DNA from: Sporocytophaga myxococcoides
GTDB lineage: Bacteria; Bacteroidota; Bacteroidia; Cytophagales; Cytophagaceae
Assembly: GCF_000775915.1 (NCBI RefSeq)
Contig: NZ_BBLT01000002.1
Coordinates: forward strand, 372,001 to 436,000
Direction of reading: 5' to 3'
Length of the DNA stretch: 64,000 nucleotides
The position numbers were made by a program, and so were the translations under genes. Shown here piece after piece: positions 18,883 through 28,073 of the stretch (positions are counted from its first letter, which is position 1; every line of letters starts with the position of its first letter). The notes under the pieces are model-generated. The model saw nothing but the letters and a program-made list of their open reading frames with translations. It did no database searches and was not told where the DNA came from.

Positions 18883-20007
18883 TTAATACCAAATTTCAGC
18901 TTCTTTTTTATCGTGTCTAGGTTTTCTATCCTTTTTCTTCATATAATTTGCATCCTCAACGCCGCTGTTTCTTCCATATTTCTTCAACATACGTTTTCTG
19001 TATCTTTCTTTGGCCTGGTATGAATTTTTAACCTTGCCACCTCTATATACAGAGCTTGGATGCATTCCCTTTTTCTTTCCTCTTACAACAATGTCTCCCT
19101 GGTAGTTAGCAATATCCTTTTGCTTCTTCCTTATTTTTCTCGCCTTCTGGTTTAAAGATCTAACTAAGATGTCGCCTTTATAGTTTGCCAACTGTCTGCT
19201 CTTCTCTACACGCATGGCTGTGCGCTTCTCAAGAAAATTGTTGGCAAGATCTCCTTTATAATTGGCAATTTGCTTTCCCTGTTTTCTGTCGATTTCTCTT
19301 ACTTCCACTAAACCATCAGAGTTCCTAGGTCCTTGCATTCTGGACTCTCCTGGAACAATATCCCCCTGATATTTAGCCATTTGTTTGCTAAGCTTACGCT
19401 CCTTTTTATGATTTACTACAACATAGTTATCATGAACAGGAGGTTTCATCCTTGATTCTGGCTGAGCTAAGTCCCCCTGGTATTTAGCCATTTGTTTGTT
19501 CAGCTTTCGGTCCTTTTTGTCATTAATTATAACGGTTGTACCCGCTGTGTTTCTGGGAGCTTGCTGTCTGGATTCAGTTGGTTTTAAATCTCCTCCTGAT
19601 CCTTTACTTATGTTCTGTGAAGTCCTTTTTCCTCCATCTCTCGCTTTTACAGTTCCATCTCCGCTCCTGGGAGCCTGTTGCCTGGACTCAGTCGGTTTGG
19701 CATCTCCTCCGGAACCTTTATTAATATTTTGTGAAGTACGTTTGCCCCCGTCTCTCGCCTTTACTGTCCCATTTCCACTTTTCGGACCTTGTTCTCTGGA
19801 TTCTGGGGCTTTAGATTTGGTAGATTTCTTTAGCGATTGTTTATCTGCCTTTCCTGTTCTTTGTTTTACTTTAACAGTTGGGCCCCCATCCGAATTCTGT
19901 GAATATGTCATTTGGGGCGTGCTGTAGGCAAACAACAAAGAAAACAGGCAAGTTAAAAGGTACCTGTTTGAATATTTCTGGATAATGTTTGAGCGGATTA
20001 AATTCAA
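18883..20007 (-). CDS. Basic repeat protein with YxGD/ESR repeats, exported
   Basis: 374 residues, not recognised. An N-terminal hydrophobic segment (about 17-36, 'YLLTCLFSLLFAYS') suggests a signal peptide or anchor. The rest is low-complexity and strongly basic. Two repeat types are visible: 'ESR(Q/M)' about every 38 residues (69, 107, 145, 184, 221), with residues 71-146 two nearly identical copies containing 'GTVKARDGGKRTSQNI', and 'A(K/N)Y(Q/K)GD(L/I)' at 174, 211, 248, 274 and 300. The tail is very Lys/Arg-rich ('RYRKRMLKKYGR'). It could bind an acidic surface polymer or be a substrate for processing; this is guesswork. It lies between a lipoprotein gene (11-bp gap) and ytxJ (2-bp gap), so the three probably form one operon. 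Confidence 0.7.
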   Translation of the reverse strand: MNLIRSNIIQKYSNRYLLTCLFSLLFAYSTPQMTYSQNSDGGPTVKVKQRTGKADKQSLKKSTKSKAPESREQGPKSGNGTVKARDGGKRTSQNINKGSGGDAKPTESRQQAPRSGDGTVKARDGGKRTSQNISKGSGGDLKPTESRQQAPRNTAGTTVIINDKKDRKLNKQMAKYQGDLAQPESRMKPPVHDNYVVVNHKKERKLSKQMAKYQGDIVPGESRMQGPRNSDGLVEVREIDRKQGKQIANYKGDLANNFLEKRTAMRVEKSRQLANYKGDILVRSLNQKARKIRKKQKDIANYQGDIVVRGKKKGMHPSSVYRGGKVKNSYQAKERYRKRMLKKYGRNSGVEDANYMKKKDRKPRHDKKEAEIWY

Positions 20008-20018
20008 GGTCAGATGAT

Positions 20019-20279
20019 TTAAATATGCGTTTTCCTTGGAGCGTTAAGTCTCTTATGCTTTTTCTTGTTTACAAGACCAGTATTCTTATCTATTCTGCCT
20101 CTTTTCTTTTTGGCAAGCCTAGGATCTTTCACTTCTCCGCTTTCATTAAACATGCTGAAATCGGCCTCGTTGTTTTTACCCAAACCTGGGCATGGATAGT
20201 CCTTTTTCCTGCATCCTGTTCCAAGGATTAAACCTACAAAAAGTACTATTAACGAGAAATAATGTAATTTTTTCACCAT
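20019..20279 (-). CDS. Small lipoprotein with basic tail
   Basis: 86 residues. Lipoprotein signal 'LFVGLILGTGC' with lipidation at Cys23, followed by 'RKKDYPCPGLGKNNEADFS'. The C-terminal third is very basic ('KKKRGRIDKNTG', 'KKKHKRLNAPRK'), echoing the composition of the repeat protein directly downstream. Probably exported and membrane attached. Function unknown; partnership with the repeat protein is inferred from adjacency and composition. Confidence 0.75.
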   Translation of the reverse strand: MVKKLHYFSLIVLFVGLILGTGCRKKDYPCPGLGKNNEADFSMFNESGEVKDPRLAKKKRGRIDKNTGLVNKKKHKRLNAPRKTHI

Positions 20280-20349
20280 TTAATTATAGGATAAAATAAA
20301 GAAAACTAAAGTAAGAATCAAATCTTTCAAAAGCAACCCTTTAGCATTT

Positions 20350-22329
20350 TTAGTAAAGAAGTAGTTCTTGGATCTTCTCTTTCATACGTTTTTTAGGCAG
20401 AAAGTTTTCTTCCAAAGCCGGGGAAAATGGAACCGGAGTGTCCAGACTACCGACCCTTGCCACTGGAGCATCCAGGTATTGGAAACATTTTTCTCCAATA
20501 TAAGCTGCAATTTCTGAAGCAATACTGCCAGTAAGTGTATCCTCAGTTATGACAATTGCCCGTCCGGTTTTCTTAACGCTGTTTTCTACCGTTTCCTTGT
20601 CCCAAGGTAATAATGTTCTTAAATCTATTAGATCTGCAGAATAATTTCCCAGGTTTGCCACAATTTCTTTCGCCCAAATCACTGGAAGTCCATAGGTAAT
20701 AATGGATATATCAGTTCCCTCAGTTACCATTCTGGCTTTGCCTATCGGCTCGGTATAATAACTGTCCGGTATCTCTTCTGAAACAGATCGATACAGGAAT
20801 TTGTGTTCAAAGAAAAGCACGGGATTGGGATCTTCAATAGATGCATTAAGAAGACCTTTTGCATCATAAGGTGAAGATGGAAAAACTACTTTAAGTCCGG
20901 GAGTATGAACAAACCAGGCTTCATTAGATTGAGAATGAAAGGGTCCCGCTGCAGTGCCTGCTCCTGTAGGCATTCTTACTACAACATCTGCATTTTGTCC
21001 CCAACGGTAATGAATTTTTGCAAAATTATTGACAATCTGATTAAAGCCGCTGGTTACAAAGTCCGCAAATTGCATTTCTACAATGGCTTTGTAATTGTTG
21101 ATTGACAAGCCTAATGCTGCACCAAGGACCGCTGATTCGCAAAGAGGAGTGTTGATGATTCTCTTTTTTCCGAATTTTTCAACCAGTCCTTCTGTAACCT
21201 TAAATACACCTCCATATTCTGCCACATCTTGTCCCATGAGCACCAGTTTCGGGTACTTTTCCATGCTTTCCCTGATGCTGTCGGAGATTGCATCAACATA
21301 TCGTCTCTTCACCTTTTTTTCTGATGAAGCCTTGATCATAATCTGGTTAAAGGGTGCATAGACATCACCCAGTTCAAAAGAAGTATCAGCGATTACGGTT
21401 GGTGCTTTTGCAACCTGAGTCCATGCTTCATCAATTTCTTTTTTTATGTCCTTCCTGATCTCCTGTAATTCAGAATAGGTTATAACTTTCTGGTCAAGAA
21501 GGTATTTTTCGTAGTTGTCTACGGGATCTTTTTGTGACCATTTTTCGAAAAGTTCCTGGGGAACATACTTAGTTCCGGAAGCTTCTTCGTGGCCTCTCAT
21601 TCTGAAAGTGAGAGCTTCGACAAGGATGGGACGAGGTTTTTGGCGTATACTCGCAGCTGCTGTTTTTACAGCATCATATACTTCAAGGATGTTATTCCCA
21701 TCAATTTGCAGAGCATCAATGCCATAAGCCGGGCCTTTATCTGTGAAGCTTTTGAACCTGAACTGCTCGTTGTTGGGAGTTGATAAACCATAGCCATTAT
21801 TTTCGATCATAAAAATTACAGGCAGGTTCCAGACAGCAGCAACATTCAGAGCTTCATGAAAGTCTCCCTCGCTGGTTCCCCCGTCTCCGCTAAATACAAG
21901 AGTAGCTTTATTTTTATTTTCAAGCAGGTCAGCAAGTGCAATACCATCAGCCACAGCAAGCTGAGGGCCAAGATGTGAAATCATTCCAACGATATGATGC
22001 TCTTTTGAGCCAAAGTGAAAGGAACGATCCCTGCCTTTAGTAAATCCGGAAAGTTTTCCCTGAAATTGGGAAAATAGTCTGAACAAAGGCACTTCTCTCG
22101 AGGTGAAGATTCCAAGATTTCTGTGAAGAGGAAGAATATATTCATCCTTTTCCATCGCCATGGCAGCACCAACGGCTATGGCTTCCTGGCCAATCCCTGA
22201 AAACCATTTGCTTATTTCATTCTGCCTCAGTAGAATAAGCATTTTTTCTTCTATAAGCCTTGGTTTCAAAAGCCCTGAATAAAGGCTTTTCAGTAAATCG
22301 TCGGAATATAATTTCCTATTGAAATTCAT
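20350..22329 (-). CDS. Alpha-ketoacid dehydrogenase E1, fused alpha and beta subunits
   Basis: 659 residues joining an alpha subunit (about 1-330) to a beta subunit (about 340-659) of the branched-chain 2-oxoacid dehydrogenase type. The thiamine diphosphate motif runs from 'GDGGTSEGDF' (148-157) to 'ENNGYG' (176-181). The beta half begins near 'KRRYVDAISDSIRESM' and includes 'MGQDVAEYGGVFKVTEGL' and the C-terminal 'DAPVARVGSLDTPVPFSP'. It decarboxylates 2-oxoacids and transfers the acyl group to an E2 lipoyl arm. Whether the substrate is branched-chain 2-oxoacids or pyruvate cannot be settled here. No E2 or E3 gene is adjacent. The fusion is common in Bacteroidota. Confidence 0.9.
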   Translation of the reverse strand: MNFNRKLYSDDLLKSLYSGLLKPRLIEEKMLILLRQNEISKWFSGIGQEAIAVGAAMAMEKDEYILPLHRNLGIFTSREVPLFRLFSQFQGKLSGFTKGRDRSFHFGSKEHHIVGMISHLGPQLAVADGIALADLLENKNKATLVFSGDGGTSEGDFHEALNVAAVWNLPVIFMIENNGYGLSTPNNEQFRFKSFTDKGPAYGIDALQIDGNNILEVYDAVKTAAASIRQKPRPILVEALTFRMRGHEEASGTKYVPQELFEKWSQKDPVDNYEKYLLDQKVITYSELQEIRKDIKKEIDEAWTQVAKAPTVIADTSFELGDVYAPFNQIMIKASSEKKVKRRYVDAISDSIRESMEKYPKLVLMGQDVAEYGGVFKVTEGLVEKFGKKRIINTPLCESAVLGAALGLSINNYKAIVEMQFADFVTSGFNQIVNNFAKIHYRWGQNADVVVRMPTGAGTAAGPFHSQSNEAWFVHTPGLKVVFPSSPYDAKGLLNASIEDPNPVLFFEHKFLYRSVSEEIPDSYYTEPIGKARMVTEGTDISIITYGLPVIWAKEIVANLGNYSADLIDLRTLLPWDKETVENSVKKTGRAIVITEDTLTGSIASEIAAYIGEKCFQYLDAPVARVGSLDTPVPFSPALEENFLPKKRMKEKIQELLLY

Positions 22330-22467
22330 ATTTTTAAAAAGTAGATTAGCAAAAATAAAGTATTCGTAATTTTCCTGTTATTAAATGGGAAGGTTTTTTT
22401 ATTTTTCGTCCCCAAATATGATCATTAATGATTAAAGAGGGTTATTGTTTAAAATCAGGAGTGTGAG

Positions 22468-23721
22468 ATGATAGAATATAAGAGTTTTGTGTTGGAAAAT
22501 GGATTGAAGGTTTTTGTGCATGAAGATTCATCCAGTCCTCTGGCTGTAATTAATATATTGTATAATGTGGGCTCAAAGGATGAGTCGGAAGAAAAAACAG
22601 GGTTTGCTCACTTATTTGAGCATTTGATGTTCGGTGGCTCAGTTAATATTCCTTCCTATGACGAGCCCCTGGAAAGGGCGGGAGGAGAAAATAACGCCTT
22701 CACATCAACTGATATCACGAACTATTACATTACAATTCCTTCAGTAAACATTGAAACTGCCTTCTGGCTGGAATCCGACAGAATGCTTTCTCTTTCATTT
22801 GATCAGAAGACACTGGACATTCAGAAAAGTGTGGTGATTGAGGAGTTTAAGCAACGATATTTAAACCAGCCATATGGAGATGTTTGGTTAAAGTTAAGAC
22901 CTCTTGTTTACAAAGAACATCCTTATAAGTGGGCAACTATAGGTAAAGAAATCAGTCACATCGAAAGTGCAGAAATGCAGGACGTGAGAGATTTTTTCTA
23001 TAAGTTTTACATTCCGAATAATGCTATTCTTGTTATTGCAGGTGATATTACTTTCGATTATGCAAAAGCATTGACGGAAAAATGGTTTGGACCTATACCT
23101 GCAGGAAAACCTTATTTGAGAAATCTGCCGGTTGAGCCTGTTCAAAAGGAAGAAAGAAGACAGGAAGTGATTGCTGATGTGCCTTTGGATGCTCTCTATA
23201 AAGTCTACCACATGCCTGGAAGGAAAGATCCGGAGTATTATTCCTATGATCTTTTGAGTGATATTCTCGGGAGGGGAAAGTCGTCAAGGCTTTATGATAA
23301 ACTTGTAAAAGAAAAAGAGATATTCAGCTCTATATCCGCTCATGTATCTGGCACGGCAGATCCGGGATTGATTATTATCGAGGGAAAGATCAACGGTAGT
23401 TATACATTGGAACTTGCTGAGGCAGAAGTACAGAAAGTAATTGATGAGCTTGTAGCAGGCAATATTTCTGATGATGAAGTAACAAAAGTGAAAAATCAAT
23501 CTGAAGCATCTGTATTATTCGGTGAAGTTGAATTGCTTAACCGCTCAATGAATCTTGCATATGCAGCGTTTTTAGGAGATCCGGAAATTGTAAATAAAGA
23601 ATCCGAAATGATTCAGAATGTTACCAAGGAGTCGATTATAGCAGCTGCTAAAAGGATATTCAGGATTGAAAATAGCAGTACTCTTTATTATAGAGCAAAA
23701 TCAAAATTAAATGAAAATTAA
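22468..23721 (+). CDS. M16-family zinc peptidase
   Basis: 417 residues, single M16 unit with the inverted zinc motif His48-x2-Glu51-His52 ('HLFEHLMFGG') and the third ligand in 'VVIEEFKQR' (Glu125/126). No signal peptide is seen, so a cytosolic processing or degrading role is likely, as in PqqL/YmxG-type relatives. The 3' end overlaps ispF by 11 bases, so the two are co-transcribed. The full inverted motif suggests an active subunit. Confidence 0.9.
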   Translation: MIEYKSFVLENGLKVFVHEDSSSPLAVINILYNVGSKDESEEKTGFAHLFEHLMFGGSVNIPSYDEPLERAGGENNAFTSTDITNYYITIPSVNIETAFWLESDRMLSLSFDQKTLDIQKSVVIEEFKQRYLNQPYGDVWLKLRPLVYKEHPYKWATIGKEISHIESAEMQDVRDFFYKFYIPNNAILVIAGDITFDYAKALTEKWFGPIPAGKPYLRNLPVEPVQKEERRQEVIADVPLDALYKVYHMPGRKDPEYYSYDLLSDILGRGKSSRLYDKLVKEKEIFSSISAHVSGTADPGLIIIEGKINGSYTLELAEAEVQKVIDELVAGNISDDEVTKVKNQSEASVLFGEVELLNRSMNLAYAAFLGDPEIVNKESEMIQNVTKESIIAAAKRIFRIENSSTLYYRAKSKLNEN

Positions 23722-24190
23722 AGTTGGATTTGGGTATGATGTACACCAGCTTGCAGAAGGACGTGATCTTTGGCTGGGAGGTGTAAAGATAGAAGCTAAG
23801 TTGGGTTTGCTTGGCCATAGTGATGCAGATGTATTAATTCATGCAATTTGCGATGCAATACTGGGGGCTGCCAATATGAGAGATATTGGCTTTCATTTCC
23901 CCAATACAGATCCACGGTGGAAGGGAGCAGATAGTAAAATTCTTCTCAAGGAAGTATGCAGACTGATAAGAGAAAAGGGGTGGGAGATTAGTAATATAGA
24001 TGCCAGCCTCTCCATGGAAAAACCTAAAATTAATCCACATATTCCTAAAATGCAGGAAGTCCTTTCTGAAGCAATGAATATTCCTCAGGAAGATATATCT
24101 ATCAAAGCAACAACTAATGAAAAGTTAGGATACATAGGCAGGGAAGAAGGAGCGAATGCTTTTGCAGTAGCATTGATTTATAAAAAGTGA
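23711..24190 (+). CDS. ispF: 2-C-methyl-D-erythritol 2,4-cyclodiphosphate synthase
   Basis: 159 residues. It converts CDP-ME 2-phosphate to the cyclodiphosphate in the MEP isoprenoid pathway. Zinc ligands Asp10 and His12 are in 'GYDVHQL' and His44 in 'ADVLIHAICDA'. Conserved 'GHSDAD' and the C-terminal 'KATTNEKLGYIGREEG' are intact. Start overlaps the M16 gene by 11 bases. Other MEP genes are not nearby. Confidence 0.95.
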   Translation: MKIKVGFGYDVHQLAEGRDLWLGGVKIEAKLGLLGHSDADVLIHAICDAILGAANMRDIGFHFPNTDPRWKGADSKILLKEVCRLIREKGWEISNIDASLSMEKPKINPHIPKMQEVLSEAMNIPQEDISIKATTNEKLGYIGREEGANAFAVALIYKK

Positions 24191-24192
24191 TA

Positions 24193-24337
24193 AGTTAAAA
24201 GTCGAAAGTTTAAAGTAAAATGAACTCGATATTATTTCTAAGTTCATTTTACTTTAAGATCAATTGTTGTTTTTAAGCGAAAACCAGCCAGTTTCTCAAT
24301 GTGATTATTTTAAACTTTAAGCTTTCAACTTTTAACT
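24193..24337. repeat. Compound inverted repeat of the 'AGTTAAAAGT-GAAAG' type
   Basis: Outer arms 24193-24216 and 24314-24337 are near-complementary (AGTTAAAAGTCGAAAG... against ...CTTTCAACTTTTAACT). An inner hairpin has arms AGTAAAATGAACT / AGTTCATTTTACT. The element fills the gap between convergent ispF and the subtilase gene, and shares its core words with 25640-25684 and 35632-35746. Confidence 0.7.
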
Positions 24338-25537
24338 CTACAAATGCGGTATCGGATCTGCTGATCCGTCCGGATCATTTTTTACAAAACCATCTTTCTT
24401 AAAGTTTTTTCCGCGCATCAAAAGAATTCCTGCCATATGAGGGGCTGCCATTGAAGTCCCGCTTATCGTTGCATATCCTCCATTCTTATAGGTAGAAACA
24501 ATTTTTACTCCAGGGGCACAGTAGTCCACACTTTTTCCATAATTGGAGAATGATGCATATGTATCCGTTGAATCCATTGCTGAAACTGTAAAAATATTTG
24601 GATGATTCACTTTAGCAGGTGAAGAGCTGTCTGCACTGATGGCTGAGTTGCCTGCTGCTACTGAAAATACGAATCCTTTATTTGCAGCATTAAGCACTTC
24701 TTTGTCAAGAGAAGGAGAGTACCCTCCTCCTAAACTCATATTAATTACATCACCGGCTTTCCCATTCTTCTCAATATACTGAACTGCTGCAATAATATTT
24801 GAAATACTTCCTTTGCCCTGTGCATCCATAGATTTTAAAGCAATTACAGTAGCACCTGAAGCAACTCCGACAATTCCGAACCCATTGTCTTTAGCTGCGA
24901 TGATGCCGGCAACGTGCGTCCCATGTCCATGATCATCATTAACAGTTGTTCCGGAAATAAAAGATTTTGATTTATAAGCATCTACTACCAGATCAGGGTG
25001 GCTTAAATCAACTCCTGTATCTATAACCCAGACATACTTTCCGGATCCTTCAGTATGTCCCACTCTATTGGCCCCCCAGCCTGGTGCCTGATATTCCACA
25101 CGGGCAGGGCAATCGCTGATAGATACAATTTTGTCTTGCTCAATCAATTCAATATTAGGATCCTTTTTTAAGTTTTCAACTTCACTGGATTCAAGCTTAA
25201 TAGCTACGCCTTTAAGATTGCCATCAAAAGTTCGAAGTATCTTTTCCGGATCAATTCTGTTTGCCCTTAGTACTTTGTGAAAAGCTCTAGTGCCCAGTTT
25301 TTCACCTGTCTCAGCATATTTGACTATGTACTGGCCTGGAATTACTTCTCCGTTGTTCAACGCGGATGCTGTAAGGCATTCGTCTTTGTTGTCGTTTGAC
25401 GGAGGTGTTGTTGGTTTAGCTGGCGTTTGTGTAGTCGGTTCCACTTCTTTTTCCTTTTTGCAAGCTGAAAATAGAAGCGTTATTGCAAGTGAATAAGGAA
25501 TGATTCTTCTTCCTTTTCTTAAAAGGTTTGAAAACAT
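24338..25537 (-). CDS. S8 (subtilisin-type) serine protease, lipoprotein
   Basis: 399 residues. A lipoprotein signal with Cys26 ('LLFSACKKE') is followed by a Pro/Thr-rich linker, an I9-type propeptide (about 65-140, 'PGQYIVKYAETG') and the S8 catalytic domain. The triad is Asp173 ('VIDTGVDLSHPDL'), His205 ('HGHGTHVAG') and Ser361 ('GTSMAAPHMAG'), with 'AAGNSA' carrying the oxyanion Asn. Complete and probably active at the outer membrane or cell surface. The C-terminus 'NDPDGSADPIPHL' extends past the catalytic core. It has no T9SS tail, unlike the large secreted proteins in this window. Confidence 0.93.
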   Translation of the reverse strand: MFSNLLRKGRRIIPYSLAITLLFSACKKEKEVEPTTQTPAKPTTPPSNDNKDECLTASALNNGEVIPGQYIVKYAETGEKLGTRAFHKVLRANRIDPEKILRTFDGNLKGVAIKLESSEVENLKKDPNIELIEQDKIVSISDCPARVEYQAPGWGANRVGHTEGSGKYVWVIDTGVDLSHPDLVVDAYKSKSFISGTTVNDDHGHGTHVAGIIAAKDNGFGIVGVASGATVIALKSMDAQGKGSISNIIAAVQYIEKNGKAGDVINMSLGGGYSPSLDKEVLNAANKGFVFSVAAGNSAISADSSSPAKVNHPNIFTVSAMDSTDTYASFSNYGKSVDYCAPGVKIVSTYKNGGYATISGTSMAAPHMAGILLMRGKNFKKDGFVKNDPDGSADPIPHL

Positions 25538-25639
25538 AGAGGATATTTAAGGTTGATCAGGCCGTGATTCTTCGCCTGAATTATTTATAAACCCTCAACA
25601 TAATCCTTGTGTGCTATGGTTCAGATGTATGAAAAAATG

Positions 25640-25684
25640 TAAGGTGAAAGGTTAAAAATTAAAAGTAAAAAGTTTAAAGTTGAT
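25640..25684. repeat. Single copy of the AAAGTTTAAAGT-type intergenic repeat
   Basis: A purine-rich stretch made of words such as 'gaaaggttaaaaattaaaag' and 'agtttaaagtt', related to the arms of the elements at 24193-24337 and 35632-35746. It lies between the subtilase promoter region and the terminator of cysN. Confidence 0.5.
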
Positions 25685-25710
25685 AGACAAAGGATTTGTG
25701 ATGGTTTTTT

Positions 25711-25754
25711 AATATCAAAAAAAGCGAAGATACTTCTTCGCTTTTTTTGATATT
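25711..25754 (-). terminator. Strong hairpin terminator after cysN
   Basis: Perfect 20-bp stem with a 4-nt loop (TACT); core AAAGCGAAGA / TCTTCGCTTT, flanked by A and T runs. It lies 18 bp beyond the cysN stop and closes the cysC-cysD-cysN unit. Confidence 0.9.
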
Positions 25755-25771
25755 TTTAAAACTAATGATTC

Positions 25772-27049
25772 TTAAATAATCATTCCTGCACCTACAGTTT
25801 CATTGGTAAACTCGTCAACAAGTATTACGCTTCCTGTAGATCTGTTATTTTTATAGCTATCGAAGAACAAAGGATTGGTAGTTCTTATAAGGATTCTTCC
25901 TATATCATTAAGTCCGATAGTTTTATCATCTTCTATTTTGTGCAGAGTATTGATATTAACTTTGTAACGAACATCTTTTACAACACATTTAGCTTCTCTT
26001 GAAGTATGTCTGATAATATATTTTGCAGCCGGGTTTAACTTTTTATCGTTTAACCAGCAGATCATCAATTCAACATCCTGTCCTGAGGTAGGCTGATTGT
26101 TCGGTTTCACAATCATGTCTCCCCGACTGATATCAATATCATCTTCAAGTGTTATTGTTACTGACATTGGAGGGAAGGCTTCTTCTAGTTTTCCGTCAAT
26201 AGTTTCAATAGACTTAATTTTTGAAGTAAATCCTGAAGGAAGCGCAACCACTTCATCTCCTGGTTTGAAAATTCCACCTTCAACTCTTCCTGCATAACCT
26301 CTGAAGTCGTGATACTCCTCGCTCAATGGACGAATTACCCACTGTACAGGGAATCTTGAATCAACATAATTAAGGTCTGAATTGATATTTACATTTTCCA
26401 ATGTATAAAGAAGTGTTCCTCCTTTATACCAAGGCATGTTTTCAGATTCATCCACTACGTTATCTCCATGCAAAGCAGAGATAGGGATGTAACGGATATC
26501 AGGTACAGATAATTTTGAAGAGAAGTCAGAAAACTGCTGCTTGATTTTTTCGAAAACTTCTTCTTTATAGTCAACAAGATCCATCTTGTTAACGCAGATG
26601 ATAATATGTTTTATCTGAAGCAAAGATGCAATAAATGCATGTCTGCAGGTCTGCTCTACAACACCATGTCTGGCATCAACCAGGACGATGGCAAGGTTCG
26701 CTGTAGAAGCTCCTGTTACCATGTTTCTGGTGTACTGAATATGGCCTGGGGTATCAGCGATAATGAATTTTCTTTTTGGAGTGGCAAAATATCTGTAAGC
26801 CACATCTATGGTAATACCTTGTTCTCTTTCAGCTCTTAGTCCGTCAGTAAGTAGTGCAAGGTTAACATAACCGTCTCCTCTTTGCTCACTGGTTCTTTCA
26901 ATGGCTTCCAGCTGATCTTCAAAGATAGATTTAGAATCGTAAAGCAGTCTTCCTATCAGGGTACTTTTTCCATCGTCTACACTTCCCGCTGTGGTGAACC
27001 TTAGAAGGTCCATTTCAAGATAGCTATTTTTAGTTTGTGTTTCAGTCAT
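25772..27049 (-). CDS. cysN: Sulfate adenylyltransferase, GTPase subunit
   Basis: 425 residues. The GTP-hydrolysing subunit drives APS formation by CysD. GTPase motifs: G1 'GSVDDGKST' (22-30), G3 'DTPGHIQYTRNM', G4 'NKMDLV'. The EF-Tu-like domains II and III follow ('GYAGRVEGGIFKPGDEV', 'TTNPLFFDSYKNNRSTGS'). Length matches CysN without a fused APS kinase, and a separate cysC is present. It is third in a minus-strand cysC-cysD-cysN cluster with gaps of 51 and 67 bp. No cysH or cysI reductase lies nearby, so the product may be used for sulfation; see the sulfotransferase at 31201. Confidence 0.96.
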   Translation of the reverse strand: MTETQTKNSYLEMDLLRFTTAGSVDDGKSTLIGRLLYDSKSIFEDQLEAIERTSEQRGDGYVNLALLTDGLRAEREQGITIDVAYRYFATPKRKFIIADTPGHIQYTRNMVTGASTANLAIVLVDARHGVVEQTCRHAFIASLLQIKHIIICVNKMDLVDYKEEVFEKIKQQFSDFSSKLSVPDIRYIPISALHGDNVVDESENMPWYKGGTLLYTLENVNINSDLNYVDSRFPVQWVIRPLSEEYHDFRGYAGRVEGGIFKPGDEVVALPSGFTSKIKSIETIDGKLEEAFPPMSVTITLEDDIDISRGDMIVKPNNQPTSGQDVELMICWLNDKKLNPAAKYIIRHTSREAKCVVKDVRYKVNINTLHKIEDDKTIGLNDIGRILIRTTNPLFFDSYKNNRSTGSVILVDEFTNETVGAGMII

Positions 27050-27116
27050 TGCTTTAAGGCTGTTATAATTTCAGTCGGCTAACTGTTTTAAAATTGTACG
27101 TCTTGAAATTGATTTG

Positions 27117-28022
27117 TTAAAAATATCCTTGTTTCTTTCTGTCTTCCATTGCAGCTTCTGATCTTTTGTCATCAGCCCTGGTGCCACGCTCAGTCTGACG
27201 TGCGGCAGCAACCTCCTGGATGATTTCATCAAGTGTGGAAGCTTCTGATTCAACTGCTCCTGTACAAGTCATATCGCCAACAGTTCTGAATCTGATAGTT
27301 CTCTCTTCATAATGTTCACCTTTTAAAAGAGTGATATAGTCAGATTTTGCTAAAAGCATTCCGTTTCTGTCAACAATGGTTCTTTTATGAGAAAAATAAA
27401 TCGTTGGAATTTCAAGTTTTTCCATGGCTATATATTGCCATACGTCCATTTCAGTCCAGTTACTTAAAGGGAATATTCTGAAGTGCTCTCCCTGGCTCTT
27501 TCTGCCATTGAAGAGATTCCATAGTTCTGGTCTTTGGTTTTTAGGGTCCCACTGACCAAACTCGTCTCTGTGAGAGAAAAAGCGCTCTTTCGCTCTTGCT
27601 TTTTCTTCATCTCTTCTGGCGCCACCAAAGCAGGCATCAAACTTAAATTCTTCAATAGCATCAAGAAGTGTGATGGTCTGAAGACCATTTCTGCTTGGGT
27701 TTGGTCCTTTTTCCTCAACAGCTCTTCCCTGATTTATTGAGTCCTGTACATTTCTGACAATAAGTCTTGCTCCAACTTTTTTCACAAGATCATCTCTGAA
27801 GTCCAGAGCTTCCTGAAAGTTGTGCCCTGTATCAATATGCATCAATGGGAATGGCAGTTTTGCAGGCCAGAATGCTTTCTGAGCAAGTCTTACCATCACA
27901 ATAGAGTCTTTTCCTCCCGAAAAAAGTAATGCAGGTCTCTCGAACTGTGCGGCCACTTCTCTCATGATGAATATCGCTTCCGCCTCAAGCTGTTTCAGGT
28001 GACTTAAATTGTAGGAAATCAT
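27117..28022 (-). CDS. cysD: Sulfate adenylyltransferase, catalytic subunit
   Basis: 301 residues of the PP-loop ATP pyrophosphatase family. The PP-loop 'SGGKDS' is at 35-40. Other conserved pieces are 'HIDTGHNFQEALDFRD', 'GGARRDEEKARAKER' and 'FPLSNWTEMDVWQYI'. It forms APS from ATP and sulfate together with CysN. Length and motifs are normal. Confidence 0.96.
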   Translation of the reverse strand: MISYNLSHLKQLEAEAIFIMREVAAQFERPALLFSGGKDSIVMVRLAQKAFWPAKLPFPLMHIDTGHNFQEALDFRDDLVKKVGARLIVRNVQDSINQGRAVEEKGPNPSRNGLQTITLLDAIEEFKFDACFGGARRDEEKARAKERFFSHRDEFGQWDPKNQRPELWNLFNGRKSQGEHFRIFPLSNWTEMDVWQYIAMEKLEIPTIYFSHKRTIVDRNGMLLAKSDYITLLKGEHYEERTIRFRTVGDMTCTGAVESEASTLDEIIQEVAAARQTERGTRADDKRSEAAMEDRKKQGYF

Positions 28023-28073
28023 AGGTTATAAGGTTTGAAAAGCCAATATGGCTTCACTATTACAATTTTAAGG

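Noticed and set aside
18881-18892. TTG start for ytxJ 12 bases upstream
   Set aside because: The ATG at 18880 gives the family-like N-terminus and a coupled 2-base spacing after the preceding stop.
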